Shown: positions 1 through 5,827, numbered from the stretch's first letter. The stretch: DNA of 8,605 nucleotides from 4484-232 sp964486555 (GCA_964486555.1 CAZANP010000069.1:1-8605); one strand, 5' to 3'. Notes: generated from the letters alone by a model not told the origin. Translations and numbers: made by a program.

Positions 1-66
1 CTTTTTTGCTGTATCATCATCAATCCCTTGAATGATTTTGATCAGTTTTTCCTTCACGGTGGGCAT
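1..66 (-). CDS. 5' end of a short antitoxin-like gene, runs off the window
   Basis: The visible 22 residues begin MPTVKEKLIKIIQGIDDD and continue in frame to the window edge. The start is an ATG at 66-64 preceded by a very strong GGAGGTGG ribosome site four bases upstream, which is the main reason to call it real. The opening amphipathic VKEKLIKIIQGIDDD segment resembles the N-terminus of small helical antitoxins that start with a lysine-rich helix followed by an acidic turn, but with so little sequence this is only an impression. It overlaps the end of the upstream coiled-coil ORF by 47 bases in another frame, which suggests that ORF is damaged or that the two were once translationally coupled. 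Function cannot be assigned. Confidence 0.5.
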   Translation of the reverse strand, partial: MPTVKEKLIKIIQGIDDDTAKK

Positions 67-235
67 AAAACCACCTCCATGGGAAGTGTTTTTCTATCTC
101 AGCGAGATATTTTTGAACGATATCACGGAGAGCACAATTCTCTTTTTCAAGATCTTCTATGCGACGTTCAAGACGTCTCAGATGATCGATTACAGCATGA
201 GCGGGGCCAGTTGAACCTTCAGCGAGTTTCTCCAA
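20..235 (-). CDS. Small coiled-coil protein, probably frameshifted at its 5' end
   Basis: The ORF encodes about 71 residues. A heptad-like charged stretch, LRRLERRIEDLEKENCALRD, at residues 19-38 predicts a coiled coil. The only usable start is a TTG at 235 with no ribosome site at normal distance. The frame upstream of it, open on the same strand from about 315 to 190 with a GTG at 294, encodes EEFLELVRRETRFK, which would flow naturally into TTLEKLAEGS of this ORF if one base were restored near 245. I infer a small gene broken by a single-base deletion. Its last 13 or so residues overlap the next gene's start and look like out-of-frame sequence, so the original stop may also be lost. No family recognised; a partner in a small two-gene operon with the gene at 66 is possible. 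Confidence 0.4.
   Translation of the reverse strand: MEKLAEGSTGPAHAVIDHLRRLERRIEDLEKENCALRDIVQKYLAEIEKHFPWRWFYAHREGKTDQNHSRD
71..78 (-). promoter_or_regulatory. Strong ribosome binding site of the left-edge gene
   Basis: On the minus strand this reads GGAGGTGG followed by TTTT and ATG, an almost ideal Shine-Dalgarno at good spacing. It fixes the start of the partial gene at 66. Confidence 0.7.
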
Positions 236-362
236 AGTGGTTTGAAGCGTGTTTCCCGCCTTACAAGTTCTAAGAATTCTTCAAAAATGCTCACAGCGTA
301 ATCATCGATTTGAGCGCATGTTCATTTTGGCAGATACATATAAAGCCATTATTTTCCAAAGT

Positions 363-1367
363 TTATAAATCTATCTTATTCCAAAACTCCTCTGCTGATA
401 TCTTCTTTCCAATCCTTGAAAATGGACACGCAGCGATACAATTGCTGCAGTCATTTCCATTCTCCACCCAAAATTCAAAGCATTTTTCAGGGTCGATGTA
501 GAACTTTTTCACACCCGGATTGTTGGATATACTGAAGGGTTTACAAAATGTTCCTTTTTCAAAACTTATAGCTTCCTTTTCACATGCTTGTGCGCACTTG
601 AGGCAATTGCTACAAAAATTGGACAGAAATTCTATGAACTCATAATCAGGCTCATCGCACACAAGTGGCATATCTGTGAATATCTTGCATATTCTGACCC
701 TTGGACCATATTCCTTGGTTACCAAAAGACCGTTTCTCCCCAACGCACCAAGTCCCGCATCTATGGCAAGGGGAATACTCAAAGCCGTATCGTTACCACA
801 TTGTATCGCTCTATATCCAAGGTTTCTTATGAATTCCCCAACACATGTGAGTATGAAAGCCATCTTCGAGTATGCTTTAGCGGTCACGGCGGACGAAATC
901 ATAGAAGGTGAAGTCGCTATACCATCCTTTTCCATCTCAACAAGCATCACGATAGCAATATCCGCTCCTTTGGGAAGATCAACGCCGGAATACAACCACC
1001 TTTCATCGACTTTTGTCACACCAACCTTCGCCGCTCCAAAAAATTTCGCAACTTTTTTGAGTTGGTTTGTGAACTCCTTCCAATCTTCTGGTTCGTACTT
1101 CTCCATCTTCCAAGACTGATCCGGTTTTGCACCTGTCCATGTGAACGCGTAATGAAAGTTATCATGGAGCACCCAACCAGCATCTGACATTGCAAACTCA
1201 ATCCGACTGTACCCAGGTTTTTTTGAGTTTATTATATCCTCCCTGTTGGTGGTTATCCATTTTCCGTATACTGAAAGCGTCTTATCCCATTGCGCTCTTG
1301 AAAATACCGTGTTTTTCTGATCAAATCTCTTGTAATTTTTTTCATCCACTTCATAAGGTTTTTTCAT
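363..1367 (-). CDS. Reductive dehalogenase-type corrinoid/iron-sulfur protein without Tat signal
   Basis: This 334-residue protein matches the catalytic part of RdhA-type reductive dehalogenases, which use a corrinoid and two [4Fe-4S] clusters to remove halogen from organohalides. Residues 165-225 follow the family pattern: Tyr166 in AYSKM, Asn192 in QCGND and Arg225 in EYGPRVR. The 26- and 33-residue spacings are the same as I recall for Tyr246/Asn272/Arg305 of PceA. Cluster one is C252-x2-C255-x2-C258-x3-C262; cluster two uses C296, C307, C310 and C314 in DCSNCIAACPF. NPGVKKFYIDPEKCFEFW at 283-300 is also family-typical. There is no RRxFLK twin-arginine leader and no small membrane-anchor gene nearby, so it is probably cytoplasmic. 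The ATG at 1367 has only GAGG directly adjacent; the better AAGGGGGG lies about 20 bases upstream, so the start is slightly uncertain. The substrate is unknown. Epoxyqueuosine reductase is less likely. Confidence 0.88.
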   Translation of the reverse strand: MKKPYEVDEKNYKRFDQKNTVFSRAQWDKTLSVYGKWITTNREDIINSKKPGYSRIEFAMSDAGWVLHDNFHYAFTWTGAKPDQSWKMEKYEPEDWKEFTNQLKKVAKFFGAAKVGVTKVDERWLYSGVDLPKGADIAIVMLVEMEKDGIATSPSMISSAVTAKAYSKMAFILTCVGEFIRNLGYRAIQCGNDTALSIPLAIDAGLGALGRNGLLVTKEYGPRVRICKIFTDMPLVCDEPDYEFIEFLSNFCSNCLKCAQACEKEAISFEKGTFCKPFSISNNPGVKKFYIDPEKCFEFWVENGNDCSNCIAACPFSRIGKKISAEEFWNKIDL

Positions 1368-1403
1368 CCTCAGTTTCGTTTTTTATCCCCCCTTAGTTGT
1401 TTC

Positions 1404-1412
1404 ATTATAACA
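1404..1412 (-). promoter_or_regulatory. Extended -10 promoter element for the dehalogenase-type gene
   Basis: The minus strand reads TGTTATAAT, a perfect extended -10 (TGnTATAAT), 37 bases upstream of the ATG at 1367. No good -35 hexamer is seen at 16-18 bases, which fits an extended -10 promoter. No obvious operator palindrome lies next to it. Confidence 0.55.
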
Positions 1413-1566
1413 CGTTGTTTGAGTGTATTTTATAAATTCCGTACTCGATGATAGGTGATCGGTGCGTCGGTGTTGATGACTAGGGGCACGTGGTACGAGG
1501 ACATTTATCCTTGAGCAAAATAGATATAGGGGGGCTTTCCCGATAACTGGTGTGAATTAGCCATAG
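1413..1566. other. Intergenic stretch without recognisable gene
   Basis: No ORF with protein-like composition and no clear hairpin was found here. It probably contains the promoter flank of the leftward gene and the edge of the decayed element to the right. Confidence 0.4.
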
Positions 1567-1737
1567 TTAAATCTTTCCTTCAAATTCAGATACTACAAGA
1601 AAACAAATGTTGCAGTTTTTCACGTTGAAGCCTTCAACGATGCGGCCAAATCAACAATTACGAACGCTTTAGGGGTGCTGACTCCACACCTACGTGGTCC
1701 GGGCATTAGCCTGTGGAAGCTGACCTTGAGCCAGTAA
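1567..1737 (+). pseudogene. Possible TnpB C-terminal remnant
   Basis: A 56-codon open frame without a start reads FKFRYYKKTN, then VFHVEAFNDAAKSTITNAL, then LTPHLRGPGISLWKLTLSQ and a stop. The middle segment resembles the RuvC-III end of IS200/IS605 TnpB proteins (a His-x-Asp/Glu-x-x-Asn-x-Ala-x-x-x-Ile-like pattern). The nucleotide sequence of its second half is structured and runs into a typical element right end, as in TnpB genes whose 3' end overlaps the omegaRNA. The zinc-finger and everything upstream are missing. Assignment rests on motif similarity only and could be wrong. Confidence 0.4.
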
Positions 1738-1774
1738 GAATCTCATCACCTCTAGGGGATTTGGAGTGGGTCAA
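1640..1774 (+). ncRNA. OmegaRNA-like right end of a decayed IS200/IS605 element
   Basis: The stretch is G/C-rich and foldable compared with its flanks. It has GGTG/CACC arms around 1675-1690 and an imperfect final hairpin around CACCTCTAGGGGAT, and it ends GGAGTGGGTCAA at 1774. Ending in GGTCAA after a CCTCTAGG-containing stem-loop parallels the better preserved copy at 4681-4813, which ends GGTCAG. By analogy with known TnpB elements, the bases after 1774 would be the guide. Whether it is transcribed cannot be seen. Confidence 0.4.
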
Positions 1775-1824
1775 AGTCATGAATTTTTCTTCACTATCAA
1801 TCCGCGCGTACCTTTCAGTAATAA

Positions 1825-2074
1825 TGTGGACAGCGATGTTCTCAAGATCATTCCCGAGCCTTGCAATCCCGCCATTTTATCGAAAATGAAATATTGATTG
1901 ATCACTTGAAAATATCCGTGGGACGTGATGAAGGTATTTTTCTAAAACTTGATAATCTTCCCGTCAGGTTAGCAAATAGTGAGAAATGATATTTTGAAAA
2001 TGGGGATAGCTATAAATACCGGTCAAAATGTATTCACAATTGATTCCTCCTATGATGTCATCTCAAATGAATAA
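1825..2074 (+). pseudogene. Decayed coding fragments, family unknown
   Basis: One frame open from 1825 to a TGA at 1989 contains the protein-like string EILIDHLKISVGRDEGIFLK followed by LDNLPVRLANSEK. Just beyond, an ATG at 2000 opens MGIAINTGQNVFTIDSSYD, ending at 2074. Another frame at 1780-1880 contains INPRVPFSNNVDSDVLKIIP. These look like pieces of one or two genes broken by frameshifts rather than random translation. No start with a ribosome site, no recognisable domain and no complete ORF remain. Confidence 0.3.
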
Positions 2075-2102
2075 AATATACATTCATTTCTTAGATTAAG
2101 TG

Positions 2103-2108
2103 TATAAT
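2103..2108 (+). promoter_or_regulatory. Promoter -10 box (TATAAT) for the secreted-protein gene
   Basis: A perfect TATAAT in an A/T-rich context about 98 bases upstream of the ATG at 2206. The -35 region is weak. The implied leader of about 90 bases contains the hairpin TGGGA-TTTT-TCCCA (2136-2149) and a run of Cs with GTGGG/CCCAC pairing potential (2135-2139 with 2160-2164). Confidence 0.5.
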
Positions 2109-2193
2109 AAAATAACTGCGCCTTGGATGAATTTGTGGGATTTTTCCCATGTTTTCCCCCCCACATTTTCCCCATCGCGCGAATTCTTCAATC

Positions 2194-2201
2194 GGAGGTG
2201 G
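2194..2201 (+). promoter_or_regulatory. Ribosome binding site that sets the start of the secreted protein
   Basis: GGAGGTGG lies four bases before the ATG at 2206. The frame is open further upstream to 2149, but only the 2206 start has this site and gives a proper signal peptide. Confidence 0.8.
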
Positions 2202-2205
2202 AAAT

Positions 2206-3870
2206 ATGTCTAAAAGGATTCTTCTTATTTTATTCATCATTTTCTCTCTGTTGCTCATATCCTCATTTGGTGTTGAAAAACAAGTGGAGCAGGTGATCAA
2301 GATAAAACCGGATGGAACGGGGATATGGGAAATAGAAGAGACGATCAACATGGGAGAGTTATCGGAGATCTACTCGATACACGATGAAGCTTTGAGAAAA
2401 ACATTACACAGCTCGAGCAAGAATGAGGAGGAAAATACGTGGAAGCAATTCAAAAAAGAACTGTCAAAAATCTTCTATCAACTCTATGGTACTGCGCCCA
2501 AGATAGAGGATTTCAAATACGTATCGAGTGGGAAAAAGAACAATGTATTTTACAGAAAGATCACCGTGAAAATATCGGGGCTTATACAAGGATACGAAAA
2601 GAAGGGTACGTTCATATTCTCGAGAAAACATTTCAAATCGGAGAAAGACATGTTGAACTACTTTGAAAATGAGCTGGATGGAAAAATATTCGAAACAGCA
2701 TTTTTGGAGAGTGTGAAAAAATCGAGGATGACGACGCTTGTACACACGAAGATAATTCTGCCAGATCATACAAAAATAAAGGAAGTTTTATCACCATTTG
2801 AAAAGAGAACATTGGAGTCGAGGAATAAATGGTCAGTTGACTTTGGATCGGGTACGAGATACGAGGCAAAGTATGAAATCAAAGAAAATGGAGATCACGT
2901 GGAAATAGAGATATTGGAGAACATCAAAACGAGTGTGAACAAACCTTCCAATCTTCTCGGTAAAAATACTGAAAAACTTTTCAATGCGTTGAGAGATTAT
3001 ACCGCTTTTGATGTGATATTTGTGAATGAAAAAATAAATGCAAATAAGTTATCAAAGCCAAGATCTTACAATCCAAAGGAAGACTTCTACAAAAGTTGGA
3101 GCTACACGTGGAGTAAAACACTTTCATACAATTTCAAGTACCAAACGTTGAGTGTAAAGCCAGGAGTTACCGTATCGCTCACCTTTGGTTCATCGTTGAA
3201 GTGGGAATACCATTGGGTAAAACATGGATGGTTCAGCTGGAGTTATGAATTCAAGAAATTCGAAGGGAAGATCTGGATAACACCAGGAATGAATCTATTC
3301 CTGAATGTGAATTCATCTTCATCACTTTCAAAGAGCTGGTCAAAATCACTGTTCACGAAAAACCAAACGTATACATTTTGGGTATCGACCATTCCCGTTG
3401 TGATTGTGTTGAGAATATCGAGTAAGGCGACGGCAAGTGTTGGAATATCCGGATCCATAGGTTTCAACGTAAACTCGAAATTCAATCTGAATACGACTGT
3501 TAAATTTACATACAAAAATGGAAGTTGGTCAAGAAATGTGAGCAAATCGTACAACTATTCTGGGGTGAATTTCTCAGCGAGTGCAAAAGTAAACGCGTGG
3601 TCGAAAGGTGAGTTGCCTTTCATTTTCAATGCGTATGTTTATTATATCGCCGGACCAAAATTGCAGTTGACTCCATGGATAAGAGCGGATGTGAATGCTT
3701 CGGTTGGAGACTCGAATCAGGTTGGATACACCGTGAAAGGTGGGATGAAACTCACCGGTGGAGTTGCCATGGCTGGCTGGTTGAAGAGTATTTGTTCCGG
3801 TGCGCCCTCGGCTGAGTATACACTGTGGTCAAAAACTTGGACATTGAAAAGTGGAAAATACACATTTTGA
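2206..3870 (+). CDS. Secreted protein of unknown function with beta-rich C-terminal half
   Basis: The product is 554 residues. It begins MSKRILLILFIIFSLLLISS, a classical Sec signal peptide (positive start, then about 16 hydrophobic residues). There is no lipobox cysteine, so it is probably released or assembled on the outer surface. Residues 24-270 are charged and mixed alpha/beta, with a KIKPDGTGIWEIEETI opening that resembles secreted/lipoprotein domains built around a D-G-x-G turn. Residues about 293-554 change character: rich in Ser, Asn, Trp and Tyr with alternating polar/hydrophobic residues (WSYTWSKTLSYNF, SSSSLSKSWSKSLF), as in long beta strands. The motif YYIAGPKLQLTPW lies at about 479-491. 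No enzyme motif seen. It has its own promoter and is followed by a terminator-like hairpin, so it is monocistronic. I infer a cell-envelope or adhesive role at low confidence. Confidence 0.85.
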   Translation: MSKRILLILFIIFSLLLISSFGVEKQVEQVIKIKPDGTGIWEIEETINMGELSEIYSIHDEALRKTLHSSSKNEEENTWKQFKKELSKIFYQLYGTAPKIEDFKYVSSGKKNNVFYRKITVKISGLIQGYEKKGTFIFSRKHFKSEKDMLNYFENELDGKIFETAFLESVKKSRMTTLVHTKIILPDHTKIKEVLSPFEKRTLESRNKWSVDFGSGTRYEAKYEIKENGDHVEIEILENIKTSVNKPSNLLGKNTEKLFNALRDYTAFDVIFVNEKINANKLSKPRSYNPKEDFYKSWSYTWSKTLSYNFKYQTLSVKPGVTVSLTFGSSLKWEYHWVKHGWFSWSYEFKKFEGKIWITPGMNLFLNVNSSSSLSKSWSKSLFTKNQTYTFWVSTIPVVIVLRISSKATASVGISGSIGFNVNSKFNLNTTVKFTYKNGSWSRNVSKSYNYSGVNFSASAKVNAWSKGELPFIFNAYVYYIAGPKLQLTPWIRADVNASVGDSNQVGYTVKGGMKLTGGVAMAGWLKSICSGAPSAEYTLWSKTWTLKSGKYTF

Positions 3871-3878
3871 TCTGTTGG

Positions 3879-3911
3879 ATTTCAATATAAAACGGATATT
3901 TTGAAATTTTT
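3879..3911 (+). terminator. A/T-rich terminator-like hairpin after the secreted-protein gene
   Basis: ATTTCAA (3879-3885) can pair with TTGAAAT (3901-3907), extended by TAT/ATA inside, and a short T run follows immediately. It begins nine bases after the stop codon. The low G+C of the stem makes it weaker than a classical intrinsic terminator. Confidence 0.45.
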
Positions 3912-4245
3912 CCTTCAAATTTCCTCTGACATCCTGAATATATATCCAAAAACAGAGGTACAAAAATGTGTGGCACATCAGGTAAGAAGCAGCTTGAAGA
4001 ATATACCAGGGAAAGAAAAGAAAGAATTTGCGAAGAAAGCGATAATGAATATAAAGAAAAAGTGGAGTGGTGGGAAGATAAAAAACTGGGATATTATTTG
4101 TGCTCAACCTGAAGAGTTTTTTGAAGGAAGGATCCAGATATGGCTGAGTTATAACTATTTGAGATTGCGCCAAGAAAGCTCCGAGATTTATCAGAAAGAT
4201 GAGTTGGCGCATTGTAGGTTGTCTGTTAAACCATTGTCGAAGTGA
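3901..4245 (+). pseudogene. IS256-family (mutator-type) transposase remnant
   Basis: The frame contains SDILNIYPKTEVQKC followed by VAHQVRSSLKNIPGKEKKEF (residues about 9-43). This is the family-typical block P-x-T-x-x-Q-x-C-x-x-H-x-x-R-x-S/N-L-K-x-x-x-x-K-x-x-K-E-x-A that lies in the central catalytic domain of IS256 transposases of about 400 residues. The N-terminal part with the first aspartate is missing, and no start codon with ribosome site exists. Beyond residue 50 the match fades; another frame near 4140-4200 reads MAELxLFEIAPRKLRDL, similar to the downstream W-x-x-L-x-x-x-F-x-x-x-P-x-x-x-R segment, implying frameshift and small deletions. It directly abuts the tnpB remnant. Not functional. 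Confidence 0.7.
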
Positions 4246-4251
4246 TATGAC

Positions 4252-4684
4252 GTGTTCGCACCCCATGTGCTTGTCGTCAATATTTTCAGACATCTATCTA
4301 AGGAACAAAAAATCATCATCGGGCACTTCATCTACTCTGCTTTTAAACTGTGGAATATGGTTGTCATCAGTGAAGAAATCGAACTGTTCGATCTGGAAAA
4401 AGAGCTAAAACACAACTTCCGGTGCAAAAACCTGTATTCTCAATCTTCTAATCAAAACAACGAGAAACTGTACTGGATACCGTTCGGGAAGCTGGTGACG
4501 ATGATGGGGTACAAAGCCAAAGAATATGGAGGTGAAAAGTGTTGATGAATCGTACACATCTCAGACATGTTCAGTTTGTAGTGTGAGAGATAAAGCATCG
4601 CGCAAATACCGTGGTTTGTATGTTTGCAAGCACTGTGGTAGTGTTTTGAACGTGGATGTCAATGGCAAGGAACATTCTCCGTAG
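4252..4684 (+). pseudogene. tnpB: tnpB pseudogene: large internal deletion plus frameshift
   Basis: TnpB is the RNA-guided RuvC-type nuclease of IS200/IS605 elements. The first frame (GTG at 4252 to 4545) contains the N-terminal block HLSKEQKIIIGHFIYSAFKL followed by LFDLEKELKHNF and YSQSSNQ. It then jumps straight to YWIPFGKLVTMMGYKAKEYG, which belongs near the C-terminus, so about 250 codons with RuvC-I and RuvC-II are gone. A one-base shift near 4526 moves into the next frame (4526-4684), which holds VDESYTSQTCSVCSVRDKAS, then LYVCKHCGSVL and NVDVNGKEHSP. This gives the zinc finger C-x2-C-x15-C-x2-C and the RuvC-III Asp in NVDVNG. The stop at 4682 overlaps the start of the structured right end. 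The protein cannot be an active nuclease. Confidence 0.8.
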
Positions 4685-4813
4685 GGTAGTCCCAAATCCC
4701 GCAAGGGATAGGGATAGGGGGCTTGGCCACCCAAGGTGAATAAGGGTGTTTCAAGCACCAAATTTCGCTTGAAGAAACCTCTAGGACTTTAGCTCTGAGA
4801 GAAGGTCAGACAG
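4681..4813 (+). ncRNA. OmegaRNA scaffold (TnpB guide RNA) at the element's right end
   Basis: Several stem-loops stand in a row: ATCCC-GCAA-GGGAT with a GNRA tetraloop (4696-4709) inside an outer TCCC/GGGA pairing; CTTGG-CCAC-CCAAG (4722-4735); GGTG/CACC (4745-4748 with 4756-4759) overlapping a TTCAAGC/GCTTGAA stem (4750-4756 with 4767-4773), which could form a pseudoknot; and a terminal hairpin around the TTTA loop (4780-4802). It ends GGTCAG. In characterised TnpB systems the RNA 3' end carries a guide from the flanking DNA, here from about 4814. The structure is better preserved than the protein gene beside it. Confidence 0.6.
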
Positions 4814-4827
4814 TTTATGGTACAGTC

Positions 4828-5727
4828 TCATGTAAACTGGCGGTGTTTCAAAAATCCGGCGGAGGGATGGGTAATAATAGCTAAACCATCCAGTGAAGTG
4901 ACAAAGATGCGGGATAGAAATGGTAAAAAATATGCCACATACATGTTCCAGGCAAGAAACTTCACCAATGCCATCACCATCGCCATATCTTCCCTGTACG
5001 CTGCTACATATCCCCCTACCTTCGACTTTATAACCCCAAATAGCCCCTCTATCTCATTTCGCTCCTTGTACTCATCCAGGTCTACATCTTCCCTACCCAC
5101 ACCATTCCTCCTGACCCTTATCACCGCCCTTATTCCCTTCCTTCCCAAATACCCCCTCAGCCACTTCACATCATAAAGCCTGTCCGCAAGAAACTTCTTC
5201 CCACTCAGCCCTATCTTTTGCAAAATCCTCTCCAGCATCCTTATCTCCGATGCATACCTTTTGTCTACCTCAACATACTGAATCAGCTTGTACCTACCCT
5301 TTGTCATGACGACCTCGCATCTTATGTGATCCCTCACTTTCCTGACCTGTGTCCCCCTCATCCAATTCAGCTGCGTCTTCTTCCTATACCCTATCCCCGT
5401 CCCGTCTACTATGATCACCTCCGCAGATCCTTTCTGCAGATAGTCGTGAATGAACTTTATGAGAATCTGGATCACATTTTTCAGTTTTGAAGCCCTGTAG
5501 TGGAAATCCCTCAGGGAGGGGACTCTTTTGAAGTAGTCCTTGGACAGTTGGATGGTCTCTCTGAAAGAGAGCTGATATACCTCCTTGATGATGAGCATGG
5601 CGATGATTTGTCAGTCCGGGTATGTTCTGGGTCTGCCTCTATTTGAGGACTTGGGAAGGTGTGGTATGATTCTGGAGTAGAAGAAGCGGGTTAGTTTAAT
5701 AATTGTTTTGGGAGTTATCTTCCTCAT
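4828..5727 (-). pseudogene. DDE transposase of the IS4/IS5 superfamily with an internal TGA
   Basis: Read from the ATG at 5727 the frame would give 299 residues, but codon 39 is TGA (plus-strand 5611-5613). It sits in RGRPRTYPD-stop-QIIAMLIIKE, where related transposases usually have a Trp, so a single TGG-to-TGA change is the likely cause. Downstream everything is intact: Asp108 in VDGTGIGY, Asp182 in FLADRLYD and Glu227 in YKERNEIEGLFGVIK. The last of these fits the IS4-superfamily Y-x2-R-x3-E-x6-K signature exactly. The ATG at 5598 has no ribosome site, so a 256-residue restart product is doubtful. The frame runs through the terminal repeat (GLAIITHPSAGFLKH) and stops at 4828, 11 bases outside the element. 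Transposition in cis is probably lost. Confidence 0.8.
4839..4857 (+). repeat. IS terminal inverted repeat, transposase 3' side
   Basis: GGCGGTGTTTCAAAAATCC; the inner TGTTTCAAAAATCC matches the reverse complement of the ends at 5979 and 8523 exactly, and matches 8551 directly. Confidence 0.75.
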
Positions 5728-5730
5728 AGC

Positions 5731-5754
5731 GGGGGAGATGATAGCATCTCCCCC
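5731..5754. promoter_or_regulatory. Perfect 10-bp hairpin just before the transposase start
   Basis: GGGGGAGATG and CATCTCCCCC flank the loop ATAG. On the minus strand it ends four bases before the transposase ATG and includes the only purine-rich (GGGGGAG) segment that could act as ribosome site. Transcripts entering from outside would therefore have that site buried, as known for IS10 and IS50. On the plus strand the hairpin is followed by TTGTTATTT and could also act as a terminator. Confidence 0.5.
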
Positions 5755-5776
5755 TTGTTATTTCTACCCCTCCGAG

Positions 5777-5795
5777 CCTTTTTTGATACAGCCCC
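5777..5795 (-). repeat. IS terminal inverted repeat, transposase 5' side
   Basis: CCTTTTTTGATACAGCCCC on the plus strand, matching the family end GGATTTTTGAAACAGCCCC with three differences. Confidence 0.7.
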
Positions 5796-5827
5796 ATCAT
5801 CTACTTGCTCACCCATAAATAACAATT

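Larger units (their letters stand above)
4252..4813 (+). mobile_element. Deletion derivative of an IS200/IS605 (IS1341-like) element carrying tnpB
   Basis: The unit comprises a tnpB shortened from about 400 to about 140 codons plus a well structured right end finishing CTCTAGGAC-TTTA-GCTCTGAGAG then AAGGTCAG. No tnpA (Y1 transposase) is present, so even the parent may have been a tnpB-only element. The left boundary is uncertain, somewhere at about 4245-4270 next to the IS256 remnant. Confidence 0.6.
4839..5795 (-). mobile_element. IS4/IS5-type insertion sequence, 957 bp, nearly complete
   Basis: The element is bounded by imperfect terminal inverted repeats at 4839-4857 and 5777-5795 and contains one transposase on the minus strand. 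Related ends recur at 5979-5997, 8523-8541 and 8551-8569, which defines the family inside this window. No clear target duplication is visible at its borders (left flank ...TAAACT, right flank ATCATC...), consistent with an old insertion or with rearrangement after insertion. Confidence 0.75.

Noticed and set aside
588..1119. Two plus-strand ORFs of 107 and 147 codons
   Set aside because: They lie wholly antisense to the dehalogenase-type gene, have no ribosome site and no protein-like motifs.
363..1367. Epoxyqueuosine reductase (QueG) as identity
   Set aside because: QueG shares the corrinoid/double-cluster theme, but the FEFWVENGNDCSNC and NPGVKKFY motifs and the Tyr/Asn/Arg spacing fit the dehalogenase family better.
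3243..3554. Minus-strand ORF of 103 codons
   Set aside because: It is antisense to the secreted-protein gene, whose beta-strand alternation produces open complementary frames; there is no start signal.
3829..4293. Minus-strand ORF of 154 codons
   Set aside because: It is antisense to the IS256 and tnpB remnants, which give clear family matches on the plus strand.
5611..5613. TGA as a selenocysteine codon
   Set aside because: The residue lies outside the catalytic core where relatives have Trp, and no selenocysteine insertion hairpin follows; a nonsense mutation is simpler.
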